A stretch of 64,000 nucleotides of DNA, taken from the NCBI GenBank assembly GCA_030737835.1, contig CM060850.1:23229774-23293773 (forward strand), written 5' to 3'. Of the stretch, positions 24,101 to 35,954 are shown piece by piece. The DNA comes from Acorus gramineus. Its lineage: Eukaryota > Streptophyta > Magnoliopsida > Acorales > Acoraceae. Both the position numbers and the translations under genes were made by a program. The notes beneath the pieces are model-generated. The model saw nothing but the letters and a program-made list of their open reading frames with translations, ran no database searches and had not been told where the DNA came from. Positions within the stretch are counted from its first letter, which is position 1; the number at the start of each line of letters is the position of its first letter.

Positions 24101-27100
24101 ATGAATTTGAAGCCCTCCAAATTACCCTGTTGCATCATTGAATAGAATTGTATGATCAGCATATTGGATGTGAGAAATCTGAGAACCACCTTAGTCACCT
24201 CCAGACCATTGATCCAACCAATTCTCACCCCCTTATGAATCATACTTAATACATTCACCACTAGAATAAAGAGGAATGGAGAAAGAGGGTCCCCTTGATG
24301 AAGACCCTTCCCCGAACCAAAATAACTGACTGCCTTTCCATTAACTAGGATCGACATACAAACCGTAGCAATACACTCCTTCAGCCACCATCTCCATTTT
24401 GGTGAGAAACCATAATTCTCCAATAACTGCCAAAAGAAGTCCCAACGGACAGAATCATAGGCTTTTTTGAAATCCAACTTTACAAAGAAAACCTTTACGC
24501 TTGCCTTTTTGTGCTCTATAGACACATTCATTTGTAATAAGGAACCCATCAAGGAGAGATCAATCTTGGATAAAAGCCAACTGACTAAGATCCAATAGGT
24601 CCTTAATCACTGTTCATATACGGTTCGCAAGAATTTTGGCAATGATTTTGTATGCCCCATTGAGAAGACTAATTGACCTGAAATCTCCTATTTGATCCGC
24701 ACCACTCGTCTTTGGAATCAAAGCTATGAATGTGGCATTGAGACAAGCACACCCTTGGCAACATGCATGAAATTCTTTTAGCATATCTACCACGTCCCCT
24801 TTTACAACATTCCAAAAAATGTGGAAGAATCTAAGAGTAAATCCATCCGGACTAGGTGCCTTGTCTCCATCCATGTGCAATGTCACAGCCTTGATTTCCT
24901 CCTCAGAGAAAGGAGCATCAATGGTCTCACTTTGAGAAGAAGATATCCTAGGCAGCCCATCGTCATGCCGTTCTGGAAGCCAAGATCGATCTTTTCTTAA
25001 GAAAGATTTGAGATGATGCTCAATCTGTGCTTCAACATTGTCCATCTTATTGAATCTTCTTTCATTACAAATGATTGAAGTAATTTGGTTCGTCCTTCTT
25101 GTGTTGGCTGAACGATGAAAATGTTTTGTGTTACCATCACCAGATTTAAGCCACTCTTCCCATGATCTTTGACACCAAGTCTCCTCCTCCTGTCTAAGAA
25201 TACCCATGAGACCCTCTTTAGCTTGTTTCCAACTTTCAATTTATGGAGCCTAAAGCAGTCTATCTTCCCCCACCAAGTCCCATTTTTTAATGGTATCTTC
25301 AAACAAGGATTTATTCTCTAGACGTGTTGCCAATGCCAACTTGTTCCAATCAACCAACATTTTATATATTTCAGTTTCTCCACCACCTTCTGAGCTCCAA
25401 CACTTTCAACAACCGTTGAATGCAGGACCGGATCCAGTCAGGACTGGATCCGGGTCAGTTCGGTCAATATCGAACTGAACGACGTGAAAATCGAACTGCA
25501 CCATTTATAAATCGAACTGCACAATTAATTGTTGGGTATATATTTTACTCTCTTATTGGATCCAATAAGCTATTGGAGAAAATATGAATTCCTAAGTATC
25601 ATCAGTATCCAATAGGAGAGTGAAATATATATTATATACTCAACAATTAGTTGTGCAGTTCAATTTTCACGTCGCCTAGTTCGGTACTGACCGAACTGAC
25701 CGGATCCAATCCTGACTGGATGCGGTCTCGTTGAATGCTACTAATTCTCCACCATTGTATGAAAGCCTTCCTCCTTGAGCCACCAATTTTCGAATCTGAA
25801 GTGTTTGACTCGAGCAAAAGTAGGATTTGTGGTAAGGAGAATAGGAATATGATCAGAAGCGTGGCTCCTGAAAATACATCCTCACATTCAGTATCTACAA
25901 ATCATCTATCTAGCTTGGATAGGATCAGCCGCTCTCATAAGTTTCTCCATGTAAATTGTGATTAGAAAGAGGAAGTTCTATCAAACCAGACTCAGAAATC
26001 CACTCCCTAAAATCACTAACTTCTCTAGGAGACCAGGAAAGCATGCTACGCTCCATAGGAGAGGATATGGTGTTGAAGTCAAAACCCGTCGAGGCACTAA
26101 CTTCTTCTCTAAGCGTGCTACGTTCATTCAATTAACTTTGGTCTTCCTATATTCTAGCTTTTTTTTTCTTTTTTTGCTAACGAGGGTATCCCAAACCCAT
26201 CAAGGCAAGGACTAATCCTTCGGGTGTCCGCACCAACTGCTTTTCTTCTACTCTATTCACTTAATGAGCATTGAGGTTTTGGTAAAATACTGATTCTCTC
26301 AATTGGGTAGTATCTTCTCTGCGTTCCTCTCATATTGTCTTCTTTCTCTCTATGTAAATTACACTTCTTCATTTATCTTTATTTCTTCCCTGCTGGATGC
26401 TGATCATATCATCTTTTCTTCCTCTTGGCTGGTTCATCATCTTTCAGCTTCTCATCTACTCTGTTCACCTAATGTGGTTGGAGGATTGGTAAAATAATTT
26501 TTTTCCTAATTAAAAAGTATCTTCCTCTCAATTTTACCTGGGATTGGTATGTATTTTTGGCTCTGATAGAGATTATTGTTCTAGAGATGAATCTGAAGTG
26601 CAAAACTGGCACCTTCCGAAAGTTTATGCAGTTAGAATGTTTTGGAAACCTGAATGGATGATTATCCATTTCTTTCCCTTTCTTGCCCATTGACAATGGT
26701 TTTCACATGTACAAATTTTTATGGCACAATAGGTAAACTGTCGACTGCTTTTTAACCACAAAGGAGACGAGGGATACCCGTACAACAGGGGAACTGATAT
26801 TCGGCGATAAAGCAACCTTCATAGATAGTGAATTGATTTTCAACCTTCAGGAGAAACTTGCACAATTCCTTTAACAAATATATAAGGAGAAATGATGTAT
26901 CCTCCAAGTAGCACTGCTTGTTCTGGAATAATTTTTCATCCCAGTTTTCCACAATGGCCCAACACACTGCCTGTGGGAGTAAATGAATGAATCTGTTCTT
27001 TTTGTTTCTGTCCTCCTTGAATTGATAAGAAAAACTCTTCATCATACTATTGATTGAGGAGACTGATTGGTTTTCTCTTTCTTTGTTCAGGTGAGGTTTT

Positions 27101-29736
27101 TAAGAGATTAAAATATCCGGTTCTAGCATTACCAGACTAGTCATGTTAATAGGATTTCTGTATGTATGGCAGTGGTCAGTATGCTTATTCTGTTTACAAA
27201 AGAAGAAGGTGCTTCAGCTGAATATCAATGATCAACTGATTTGTAGATTATTCTAAATCAACCCTTAAATCTTGCAGATTAGAGGATTTCTAATTGTAGC
27301 AGCTATATATTTGAGGAATAATGATGTTACAAATTCTAGCTTGTATTCAGGGATCCCCATTTTCACCGATGCTGACATACTTATATACTTATATGAGAGT
27401 CAGGAAGCGTGCTGCAAATTAAAATAACATATTTTAAAGTGTGTCATTAGTTCAGTTATATGCAAATTTATTTAGTGTTTTGTGTCTGGTTTTCATCTGT
27501 GTTGATTCGTGTCGGTTGTCTTGGCAGCTGGTTCAATTTTTTTAGAAATCAATATTGTTAAGGAATACGGATTAAGACGTACGAAATAAAATGTTATGTT
27601 ATGGGGACAAGAAGATGGTCTTTTGTGACTTTTTCTGTGTTGAGTTATATGTTAGAGACAGCTAATGGAACGCTAGATTGTCATTTTTTATAACTTTGTA
27701 TTTTTATATAAGGGACCCATTTTTTACTTCTGTTTTCATTGTCTTCAATGTTATTGGTCCTGATGCTGTTTCTGTTTTTTTATAGTTCTTTGAGGTTCAA
27801 TTAGGTCAGATAGTCATATCCTGTAGAACTTTACAACTACATGATCTGAGCAAAAGTTGTATATTTTCTTTTTTAATGTTGTTTCATGAAGGGAGTCTGG
27901 GTGATTTTTTTCAGAGAAATTTTTTTGCATATGTGAAAACACCTTGTTTTGCTAGTGATGGCTGCAGAATTTAGTAATTTTTGAATCTTGGATCATTGCA
28001 ATATTATGTTGCATCTAGTCAATAAGTTGTGACTTCATTTTGGCTTCCTTAGTTTTGGTTTGATTATGGACAATGATTTCTGGGGATTGCAATATTTTTA
28101 AAACAGGAAACCATCAATGGTTGTGATGGCCTGAAAAATAGTATTGATTTGAAAAGATATAAATAAAAACAGTCCTTGGTTCAGTTCAAGATGAAGATTG
28201 TCATTCCTATTTTGATTTTACGTGTGTGACAACATTTTCAATTTTCTTAATCTTTTATGGCTTTATGTTGACCAACAGATTGAGGGACCAAAGTCTCCTG
28301 AAGAGATGCTCTCAATCCTTCAACAAGTGGTTGAGGAGAGTGCTCCTGTTCTTGTCACTGCCAGGGTTGAAGCAGAAGAGAGAAGGAACAACATGCGCCT
28401 CAGAGAAGAACAAGATGCTGCATATCGAGCTGCTCTTGAAGCTGATCAAGTATGTATAGTTATCTTAAGCTTGCCTTTTTTCTCCTCCTCTGGTGTTGCA
28501 TACTCCATCAAGTGCATGCTTTTTTGCGTATTTGTTGCTCTGCTTGTGAATGAGGCCTGGGGTCTGGGGATTACATCCGTCTGTTGTACATTTACAATTG
28601 AATCAAAATGAGGCCTGGGGTCTGGGGTTTACATCAGTAATTGTCTGTCGTACATTTACAGTTCAATCATAGGTTTCCAACGAGATTCCATGCTTTTAAC
28701 TTTAGGCTAGGGAGCGCCAAAGGAAAGAAGAGCAAGAACGTCTGGAAAGAGAAGTTGCAGAAGAAGAGAGAAAGCGGAAGGAGGAAGAAGAGTTGCGTGA
28801 AAAGGCAGCACGTGAAGCTGTGGAAAAAGAGGCTGCGTTAGCGAGGAGGAGGCAAGAAAAAGCAATGTCACTGGGCGTTGAACCTGAAAAAGGGCCTAAT
28901 GTTACACAAGTAATTCCTTATTCATCTATATATTATTTTTTAGTAAATGTTGCCATACATGATTTTCAACCATTTGCATGAGAAATGCAACATATTATAA
29001 TGTAAAACTCTATTTATATTTTTATATGGTATTATAATTCTGCAACAGTATTGATCTGGGCAGTGTATTTTGATCATTATCAACCATAGAATCCCACTTC
29101 TGCCCAATTTAAACATTCCTTGATGAGAAGCATAGTTTTGGAAATTTCTAGACATTATGGGGGGGAAGCTCCATGTTCATCACATTTCCTATGTTCTCCT
29201 ATTTCTAACGAAGAAACCTCTAACTTCAGATAATGCATCTTGCCATGTGCAACTGAGACATATGATGGATGCTTCATCTGTAGATACAGAAGATAGGTCC
29301 TTTTTGCAAGACAGCTCTAGTTCTTTTCATATGTATTGCACATTTTTCGTATTTTAATTCTCTTTTTTTCATCTTTGCATCATATCTTCGAGATTTAACC
29401 CCTACGCTACTGTCGGTGTCCAAGTTCCTAGTCTATCATCCCACTTTCATCCCCCAAGCATTCTGAGTTAAATCTGCATTGTTATGACTTGTAATCCTTT
29501 TCCAGATTCTTGTCCGATTTCCAAACGGAGAAAGGAAGGGCAGAAGGTTTGATAGTTCGGCAATGATCCAATCCCTCTATGACTACGTCGATTCTCTGGA
29601 TTGCCCGGGCATGGAGAATTACACTCTGGTTGGAAGCTTTCCCCGGGTGGTGTATGGTCCAGATAAGCTCACATTGACCCTCATGGAGTCAGGATTGCAT
29701 CCACAAGCTAGCCTGTTCGTCGAGTTGGTATCATAA
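21161..29736 (+). CDS. PUX10: Plant UBX-domain protein, PUX10/UBXD8 (FAF2) type
   Basis: Exons 21161-21970, 28279-28449, 28706-28909 and 29506-29736 join without a phase break to 471 residues, near the size of Arabidopsis PUX10. Order: UBA-like domain (about 8-47, YEDKLASFQAVTGI), a hydrophobic hairpin (about 84-130), a UAS thioredoxin-like domain (about 164-300), a charged coiled coil (about 325-385) and a C-terminal UBX domain (396-471) with the Cdc48-binding FPR motif. Family knowledge: such proteins sit as hairpins in the ER or lipid-droplet membrane and recruit CDC48 to extract ubiquitinated proteins such as oleosins. The ATG follows the leader and starts the family N-terminus. Exon 1 is very GC-rich. 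Intron 1 is 6.3 kb and full of transposons. The symbol reflects family similarity. Confidence 0.93.
22030..22930 (+). repeat. Diverged tandem duplication in intron 1 of the PUX10-like gene
   Basis: A block at about 22030-22400 recurs at about 22565-22915 in the same order: aatttgtatggactatg, gtgatgtttattta, ggagaatggttgac, tatgtttagaaaacaacata, aaggaaatttccatgcg and accatgcttttggtgaag-like segments. Divergence is considerable, so the duplication is old. Non-coding. Confidence 0.75.
23451..23542 (-). mobile_element. tRNA-derived SINE, 92 bp, in intron 1
   Basis: Read on -, A-box-like tggctcaatgattaacaac, then B-box-like gggtcaaatccc, then an A tail (poly-T at 23451-23459). It is flanked by tgctctaac (23442-23450) and tgctcttac (23543-23551), a 9-bp duplication with one change. 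A second copy sits at about 63905-63990. Confidence 0.8.
23772..26122 (-). mobile_element. 5'-truncated L1-type LINE in intron 1
   Basis: On - the remaining ORF2 order is: end of the endonuclease (REVSDFREWISESGLIELPL, about 26030), a linker with LKSGDGNTKHFHRSANTRR, then reverse transcriptase motifs (GDKAPSPDGF, FIALIPKTSGADQIGDFRSI, VKLDFKKAYDSVRWDF, GLHQGDPLSPFLFIL). The poly(A) end is the T-rich tract at 23772-23787. The direct repeat TTCATTCAA(TT) at 23763 and 26123 is the target duplication. Frame breaks and a nested MITE (25424-25729) make it inactive. Its antisense position in the intron probably leaves splicing intact. Confidence 0.9.
25424..25729. mobile_element. Mutator-type MITE, 306 bp, nested in the LINE
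   Basis: Long inverted repeats (aggaccggatccagtcagga at the left, matched by the complement of the right end) extend through paired tcagttcggtca and aactgcacaa segments, so the element is nearly palindromic. A perfect 9-bp duplication GTTGAATGC flanks it (25415-25423 and 25730-25738); 9 bp is the Mutator-like signature. Confidence 0.88.
26158..26242 (-). mobile_element. SINE-like retroposon related to the copy at 11534
   Basis: Read on -: ggtgcggacacccgaaggat, cttgatgggtttgggatacc, then an A-rich tail (T tract at 26158-26175). It matches the 11534-11639 unit in order. It lies only 36 bp from the right end of the LINE. No clean target duplication was found. Confidence 0.65.
26243..26530. repeat. 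Diverged direct repeat in intron 1
   Basis: About 75 bp at 26246-26320 (ctactctattcacttaatg, ggtaaaatactg, agtatcttctct) recurs at 26456-26530 (ctactctgttcacctaatg, ggtaaaataatt, agtatcttcctct). Non-coding. The rest of intron 1 to 28278 shows nothing further. Confidence 0.55.
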
Positions 29737-30437
29737 GATTCATGAAGGATCAGGACAGTGCAACAACAGGCGCAGGTGTATTGTAATGTCCATTGATCTT
29801 ACTCTTCAGGTACAAGTCTACTTTGATGATGATGATTAATTGATGGTGGTGTTGTAGCATTGTTGCTGTGTCTTTTGTGGTGCCTTAATCATCAGGACTT
29901 GGTGTTGATAAAAAAAAAAAATTAAAAAAAACACAAAGCCGTTCTGCATATGTGATTACCAATAATCTTTAAAGTCTCCTTGTCTGGCTTGATTTTTTAG
30001 GTGATTCAGATTTCTCTGGAGTTCAAAGTGAGACTGCTATGGATGGTGAAACTGGATTGATTTTGGATTGCCTATGGGCCATTTATCCATTTATATATTA
30101 TTCTCTTTACTGGGATAGTCCCCCGGATTGGGGTGCCCTAAGTAAATTTCTCTCTTTTGGTGCCCTGTTGTGGTTTGGTGATGAGCTGTTTGTAGGTGGG
30201 GTGTTGTTTCCCCTCTTTGGGCCTTAGGAAAGCAAAACCTTTTCTTCAAAAAAAAAAAGAGATTTTAGTGTTTTTGGTACATGGGTATTTAATGAGCTAC
30301 AAAGTTATTAAAACACATTCGGTAGTATTTAGCGAGATTTAGGCTACCACGGGTCCTAAAAGACTATTGATCAAAGTGCTCTAGATCCAGCCTAGCCTAT
30401 AATGTTGTATAAACTTATATTTTACTTTCTTTCCTTT
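29737..30437. other. 3' UTR and downstream spacer of the PUX10-like gene
   Basis: No clear AATAAA signal. Around 30020-30250 a stretch rich in gggtgccc/ggtttggtg ends in an A11 run, which could be an old retroposon tail, but no flanking duplication was found. Confidence 0.35.
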
Positions 30438-30652
30438 TTTTTTTTTTTGTGTGTGATATGGGAGAGATTCTTCGTGGCTGATTATACGATCGAGTTGGGA
30501 TGCTATCTCTGTCTGCTTGCTCTGGTTTCACTGAAAATTCTTTCGAACAATTACCAACGAACGGGTGGGTAAGTCAGCGTCAAAACTGGAACCCAGGACC
30601 TATCAATAATACCGTTAAACTCTGAACCGTTGTGCTATGACCACTAGGGAGT
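30438..30652 (-). mobile_element. tRNA-derived SINE
   Basis: Read on -: ctagtggtcatagcacaacg (A-box-like), about 45 bp on cctgggttccag (B-box-like), a short body, then an A tail (T tract at 30438-30449). About 215 bp is a normal SINE length. The flanking duplication is unclear. Confidence 0.6.
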
Positions 30653-30879
30653 ATTTCATAGGTGTTAATACACTCAGTTTGTTTTGCAGCCCTATTTATA
30701 GCCTTGAGTGATCCCTTTAATCGCCTATACACCACTAGAGAAGTGTATACTGTTATAGTGCAGCTAGTGTAGGGTATGAAAAATTAAATTTTTTTTATTT
30801 TTTCAAAAAAAAATATATGCACTGATTTATTTAGGTATATATTTCATTTCTTATAATTATATATACTTTATTAAGTGAG

Positions 30880-31080
30880 TCGGTTGCATACAGGATTGGC
30901 TTGTCAATGGTCGAGTCTAGACTTGAATGCGACCCAATAAAAGGCATAAAATATCCGACCCAAAGAACTTGAGACCCGTAATGGATCTCTGAAGGACAAT
31001 CAAAACAGGTCGGGTTCGGGTCCACCTCGACCCAACCCTATGAACTCGACTGATCCAACCCAAACCCTTTGCTTTTTTTA
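30880..31080. mobile_element. Remnant of a GACCC-repeat hAT-type element
   Basis: Segments such as ggcttgtcaatgg, gacccaataaaaggcataaa and gggtccacctcgacccaacc match the subterminal part of the 3154-9869 element (gacccaacccgataaaagga). Only a fragment; no ends or target duplication. Confidence 0.5.
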
Positions 31081-33235
31081 TGTATGATCTAACCTAATAT
31101 TTATAACTAAAAATTAATATAATGATTTAAAATTTTAAGCATTTGAAAATATTTTTACTGACTTTTGACTTCAGGTAAAAGCAGAATATTCCAAACCATG
31201 TTTCAAATGCCTCCTCATAAAAATAAAAAAAATCAAAATAATGAAGAACTATTTATAATACCATCGACTCTATTTATTCAAACTCATCATAAATAAAAAA
31301 AAAATGAAAAAATCCAAACAAGAAAAGCATGGTCTTCACTCCATCACCCCAATGTGCAATAAAGCTGATCTCTCTCTCTCTCAACCAAAACCCTTCTCAC
31401 TTCTCCTCCTCTCTCTTTCCTTTCTTGAACCATTCGACCTCTCCAAGTCCGGTCTCTCCTAGTCCATCATCCAGATACGATGGATGCATCATTTTCTATA
31501 AAATTGTTTTTTTTCCCCACTACAGCAGGTTTGATCTGGGTGACCACTAAGTCCAAGGAGGCGATGCCCCTCACGACCAGGCCATGGCCATTGGACAAGT
31601 ACTAATGGAATTAAAATGAAGGAAAATGGACTTACATGGTTCTAAAGGTATGTATTTGAATTTTGATAATTAGTTCCCAGATGGAGAAAACCAGGATTGA
31701 ATATTCAAATTCTTCAAACAAGAATCCTGATGTCACATAAAAATGAAATGTGATGAAGTTTTTTTTCCTTATTATGACCAATTATACAATCCTATATTGT
31801 GTTTTCAGATTTTTTTTTTTCCCCTTCTCGCAATGAATTCAAACAACCAAATCCAAAGACTGCCCCAAAAAATAGAAAAGAATAAATAAACAAACCATTC
31901 TTTTGATAGGTCTTCGACAGAGCCGACTTATACTTTGAATGAAAATAACAAGAAGGACTAGAGGACCGGTGGATTGCAGGTATAGTCAAGGGAGAGCCAA
32001 GTCCTATTTATCATTCTTGTAAAGTGAGATAAATTTTGTGTCCCTTGCTAGGGACCTACCAAAAAAAATTATTTAAACTAGAAAAGATTGAATAGAAAGA
32101 AGACATAAAAAAAAATTGACCATCAGTTGTTCCAAATTCATTGCAAGAGAACTTTGATTTCTAAAATTCACTTGGGTGACGGTTGTGGGACGGGTCAGCG
32201 AGGCTTTGATTCTCAAAAATTGAATGCCCGGCTTGAACAGTAGCAAATTGAGGAAAAATAAACAACTTTCAACTAAGATAAGATCCGATCAGTGTTCTGA
32301 AATCTAATAATTTTTATCAATTTTTAACTGACATATGATTAAAATTATCACAAAATTCACATATTAAACATAAAGATTGACAAGAATTGATAAGATCCAG
32401 TACTGATTGGATTTCACCCCCTTCAATTTGTTTTTATGGAAAAAGTTAAAATACTTTGATGTTTGCCTAGAAAATTTAAACTTCGGGACTAATAATTGCA
32501 TAATATAAATTTTAGATAATCGCCCTTTTAAATTTGTGAAGTCTTTGTATATTATGAAATGAGATTCAGAAAACAAGGGTGCGCTTGTATATGACAAATG
32601 GTATAATCATAAAAATTAAATGAAAAAAGATACATCCAACTAATATAGATATATAACAAATACGCATACATAAGGTATTAATATAATAGGTGCATCAATT
32701 CAACTTCTCCCTTGTTATATCCACTAAATTGTGATTTTAATGACGAGAAAAATCTCTACTCCCTGTCATGGGAGACATAAATGGTTAGTTGATAACCCTA
32801 GTTTAGAAAGAAAATTCTTACTTCCCTGTGAGTCCAATTCTGACATATTCTATGTGAAAAAACTAATAAAAATTTTATTTGAGCCATCCATTAATAGTCA
32901 CAGGTATGAAAATTTTGAAGTACATGGAGAAGAAAATAAGACGAGTAAGAGAAAAAAAAAAAAAAAATAGTCATCATCCCCCCTTGACATATAAAAATAT
33001 ATGCATGAGAAATTTCAAAGAAGACTAATGGTTGCTGCCGGCATTGTTTTTGAAAAAAAAATTCTTTTAAATGGTCAATGCAGAAGATTTTTGAATTTTA
33101 TCACATAATCACATTGGGTAATATAATAGATCTACTAATAAGCATCACAGGAAAATGAAATCAATCTTTGGTTGTGTTTTTAATGTGCACAGCTAATCCA
33201 TTAATGACCGTATTATTTGGTCACACACTCACACG
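31081..33235. other. Long AT-rich spacer without a supported gene
   Basis: Contains a CT-rich patch at 31360-31480 and several homopolymer runs. The short open frames here (for example 31329-31550 and 32731-32970) have no recognisable domain and biased composition. Nothing firm to annotate. Confidence 0.4.
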
Positions 33236-33798
33236 TAAGCCTATCAATCGGATGAATACGGATCGGATAGGTTCATATTCGTATCCGTATCCGAATTAGA
33301 TATCTGAAAAAATATCTGTATCCGATATCCGACGAATATTTCAAAACACATATCTGTATCCAATCCGAAAATCCGGATACGGATTCGGATAATATCCGAA
33401 ATATCCGAACCAGATTAAAATATAAAAAATTTATAAAATCTTAAGTCCTAACATGGTTAAATAGGTATCCACTAAAGACATAAAAATACAAATCTTAATA
33501 TAGTTAAATAAGTATTCAACATGATTAAATAGGTTTGTGTTTTGTCCTAGATCATGAGCCATTGGATTTTCATCTAAGAGTTGAAACTAATTCTAACATA
33601 TATAAATAAAATAACAGTTCGGATACGGATATTTTTCGGATCGGATATAGGCTATATCCGATCCGATCTGAAAATTTTTGGATACGGATTATTTGGTTCG
33701 GATACGGATACAGATTTTCGGATATCGGATATTTTCTGCATTTTCGGATATGGATTCGGATCGGATACGGATATTTTTTCGGATAATTGACAGACTTA
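33236..33798. mobile_element. hAT MITE with GGATAC repeats, 563 bp
   Basis: Imperfect inverted ends taagcctatcaatcgga and tccga-type taattgacagactta, flanked by ctcacacg (33228-33235) and ctcacaca (33799-33806): 8 bp with one change. Both subterminal parts are dense in ggatacggata / tatccgtatccga. A sister element lies at 40000-40478. Confidence 0.8.
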
Positions 33799-34191
33799 CT
33801 CACACATCACGCTATACATTAATTCCCAACCCCACCCTCCACTCCCCTTTTTTTTTCTTTTCTTTTTTTTTTTAACTTTTTAATTTTGACATATATATCC
33901 CTCAAAAATGCGTTATTTATTTTTATATCACTATAGAGTATAGAATATGGAGAACTCTTTTTTAGTTTGATACATTCCAAATGTCTAGAAATTATGCATA
34001 TTTGTAACTTTAATTAAATTCTATAAAAGTCATTGTTAGAAAGATCGAATCACTTTTGTTTTCTTTTCCTCTTTTTTTTTTTTTTTTGCATATTAACTCT
34101 CACAAAATAAATATTTACTTTTGGTGCTTAGAATTCAAAGAATCAAAGAAAGATAATTGAGTGAAAAATATTGTTCCACTCAATCCATTTT
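33799..34191. other. Spacer, nothing recognised
   Basis: AT-rich with T and C/T homopolymer runs (33846-33871, 34070-34088). Confidence 0.4.
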
Positions 34192-34359
34192 TTTTTTAGA
34201 ATTGAGAGTTCATTTATAACTGTTAATGAGTTACAAATGAGCCAAAAGGAGGGAAAATAGGAGACCAAAATAAAGAAAAAAATAACGAACCACGCGTAGG
34301 GTGCCCGCGCGTGGACGATCCCTGAGGAGGGAGATTCACGCCGTGCGTTCTACATCCGG
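34192..34359 (-). mobile_element. Short retroposon with 14-bp target duplication
   Basis: A T tract at the left end is the A tail on -; a GC-rich head (ccacgcgtagggtgcccgcg and following) lies at the right. Flanks actcaatccatttt (34178-34191) and actcaacccatttt (34360-34373) match at 13 of 14 bases. No tRNA boxes were seen, so it is either a SINE of other origin or a LINE 3' end. Confidence 0.7.
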
Positions 34360-34373
34360 ACTCAACCCATTTT

Positions 34374-35261
34374 ATAGCCTCAAATACATTTCTATACAAC
34401 TCACATTCGCTGAAACATATTTATATGAAGTCTATAAGAACATATATTTCATTTTTTTATAAAAGTATATGTCTACAATTTGTATTTAGTGTTTGGAATG
34501 GAACTTACTTAACATTTTCCTTTAGAATGCATGAAAACAAAAACATCAAGTGAAGAAACTTCAATGAAGTTTTCGAGAAATTTAAAATTCAAATACATAT
34601 TCAAATACACATCCAAACCATTTTAGACAAATATCTCAATTTTATTTTATTTTTGCGTTTTCAATTTATTTATTTTATTTATTTTTTGTTAAATTCCCAA
34701 TGTTTCAAAATCTCTTGGAACAACACTTCTGAAAAACTGACAGCATTTTCATAGAGCCAAAGATTGAGATTGTCAAACAATGAAGAATGAAAATATCTCT
34801 ATGTTATTTTTAAAAAAAATTGGTTACATTAATATAATTAATACAAAAAATAGTTATATCTAATTAGGTTTAGTAATCAATTATTTGCATTATTCCAAAG
34901 ATTAAGCTATTACAATGAAGATAAAGCTAAAGTTTTTTTTCTCCGTTCCTCCACTGGTTAGTATTTAACTCTAGTTAAATTTGATTTTAATTATAGCAAA
35001 TAACACATTTCCATTGGAAAAAAAAAATTATACAGTCAAATGTATTATTTACAATAGCATAAAAACAAATACCATGTTTTACTTTTCTCAAGCATATCCA
35101 CAAAACTAGAATTCCAAAACCAAAGAAAGTTAACTTTGTTACACTCAACCTATTTTACAACTCTTCCACAATTACTGTAACAAAGTATACACCTCTTTGA
35201 ACATATTTTTTACGAGTCTATATAATTTATTAAAACATGTATAGTTTCATTTTTCCATACC
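34374..35261. other. AT-rich spacer, nothing recognised
   Basis: No credible frame, repeat or RNA gene. Confidence 0.4.
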
Positions 35262-35642
35262 CCATTTGGATAGAGAATTAAGTTATATGAGGTTTATGAT
35301 TATTCTAATATAAATAAGAATAAAGTAATTTTTTGTTTGGTTATCTTTTGAATTATTTTTGTTCAAAAACGCAATAATAAAGTTTTTGTTGTTTGAATAA
35401 AATGTGAATAAAGTGTGGATAGATATTTATAAAAAATGAAAAAATAATTATAGTTAATTTAATAGTTGATTTATAAGAGATAGTGACAGTTGATTTAACA
35501 GTGGGCCCATATATACATTCTTTTGGTTTAAATAACCTGAAATAACTTAATTTCAGTGGTTGATTGAAATCCATATACTACTTTACACCAATAAATTCTA
35601 ACATACAGATTCTTAATTTTATCAGCATTCCAAACACTCATT
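35262..35642. mobile_element. MITE, dispersed family A, copy 1
   Basis: Starts ccatttggatagagaattaag and ends attccaaacactcat. The inside has the family marks gaataaagt, tttgtttggtta, gcaataataaagtttttgt, gtgaataaag, tagtgacagttgattt and tgggcccatat. Four more copies lie in this window (39481, 48031, 50963, 58757). It ends about 300 bp before the KIC-like start codon. Confidence 0.7.
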
Positions 35643-35884
35643 TTAAGACTATTTAGACTAATTCTCAAACCAAACCAGTCCTAAAAGTACGCAAGTCCAT
35701 ACTGTTTTGGATATATGATATGGAACTTTACTCACATTTTCCCTAGAATAATGAAAACAAAAACCAAACCATCAAGCAAAGAAACTTCAAGGAAATCACA
35801 ATCCAAAAGGAAAAGGACGGGCAAAGTCACCATCTGACGCCACTCCTTCCACTCTCCCCCAGTCACACCTTCCTGGAAACCCCT

Positions 35885-35954
35885 CCACTATTAAAAGAAT
35901 ACACAACCTCTCCCACCAATTCACTTCATCATCATCAAAAAATCAAAACCACAT
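35885..35954 (+). promoter_or_regulatory. Core promoter of the KIC-like gene
   Basis: A TATA-like ctattaaaag at about 35888-35897 lies 58 bp before the ATG. The short leader is CA-rich (cttcatcatcatc), as in many plant leaders. Confidence 0.5.

Noticed and set aside
23906-26131. Reverse transcriptase as a host gene in the intron
   Set aside because: Target copies, A tail and frame breaks show a dead LINE.
31329-31550. 73-codon Ser/Pro-rich frame
   Set aside because: CT-rich leader-like DNA without a gene body behind it; no domain or splice structure seen.
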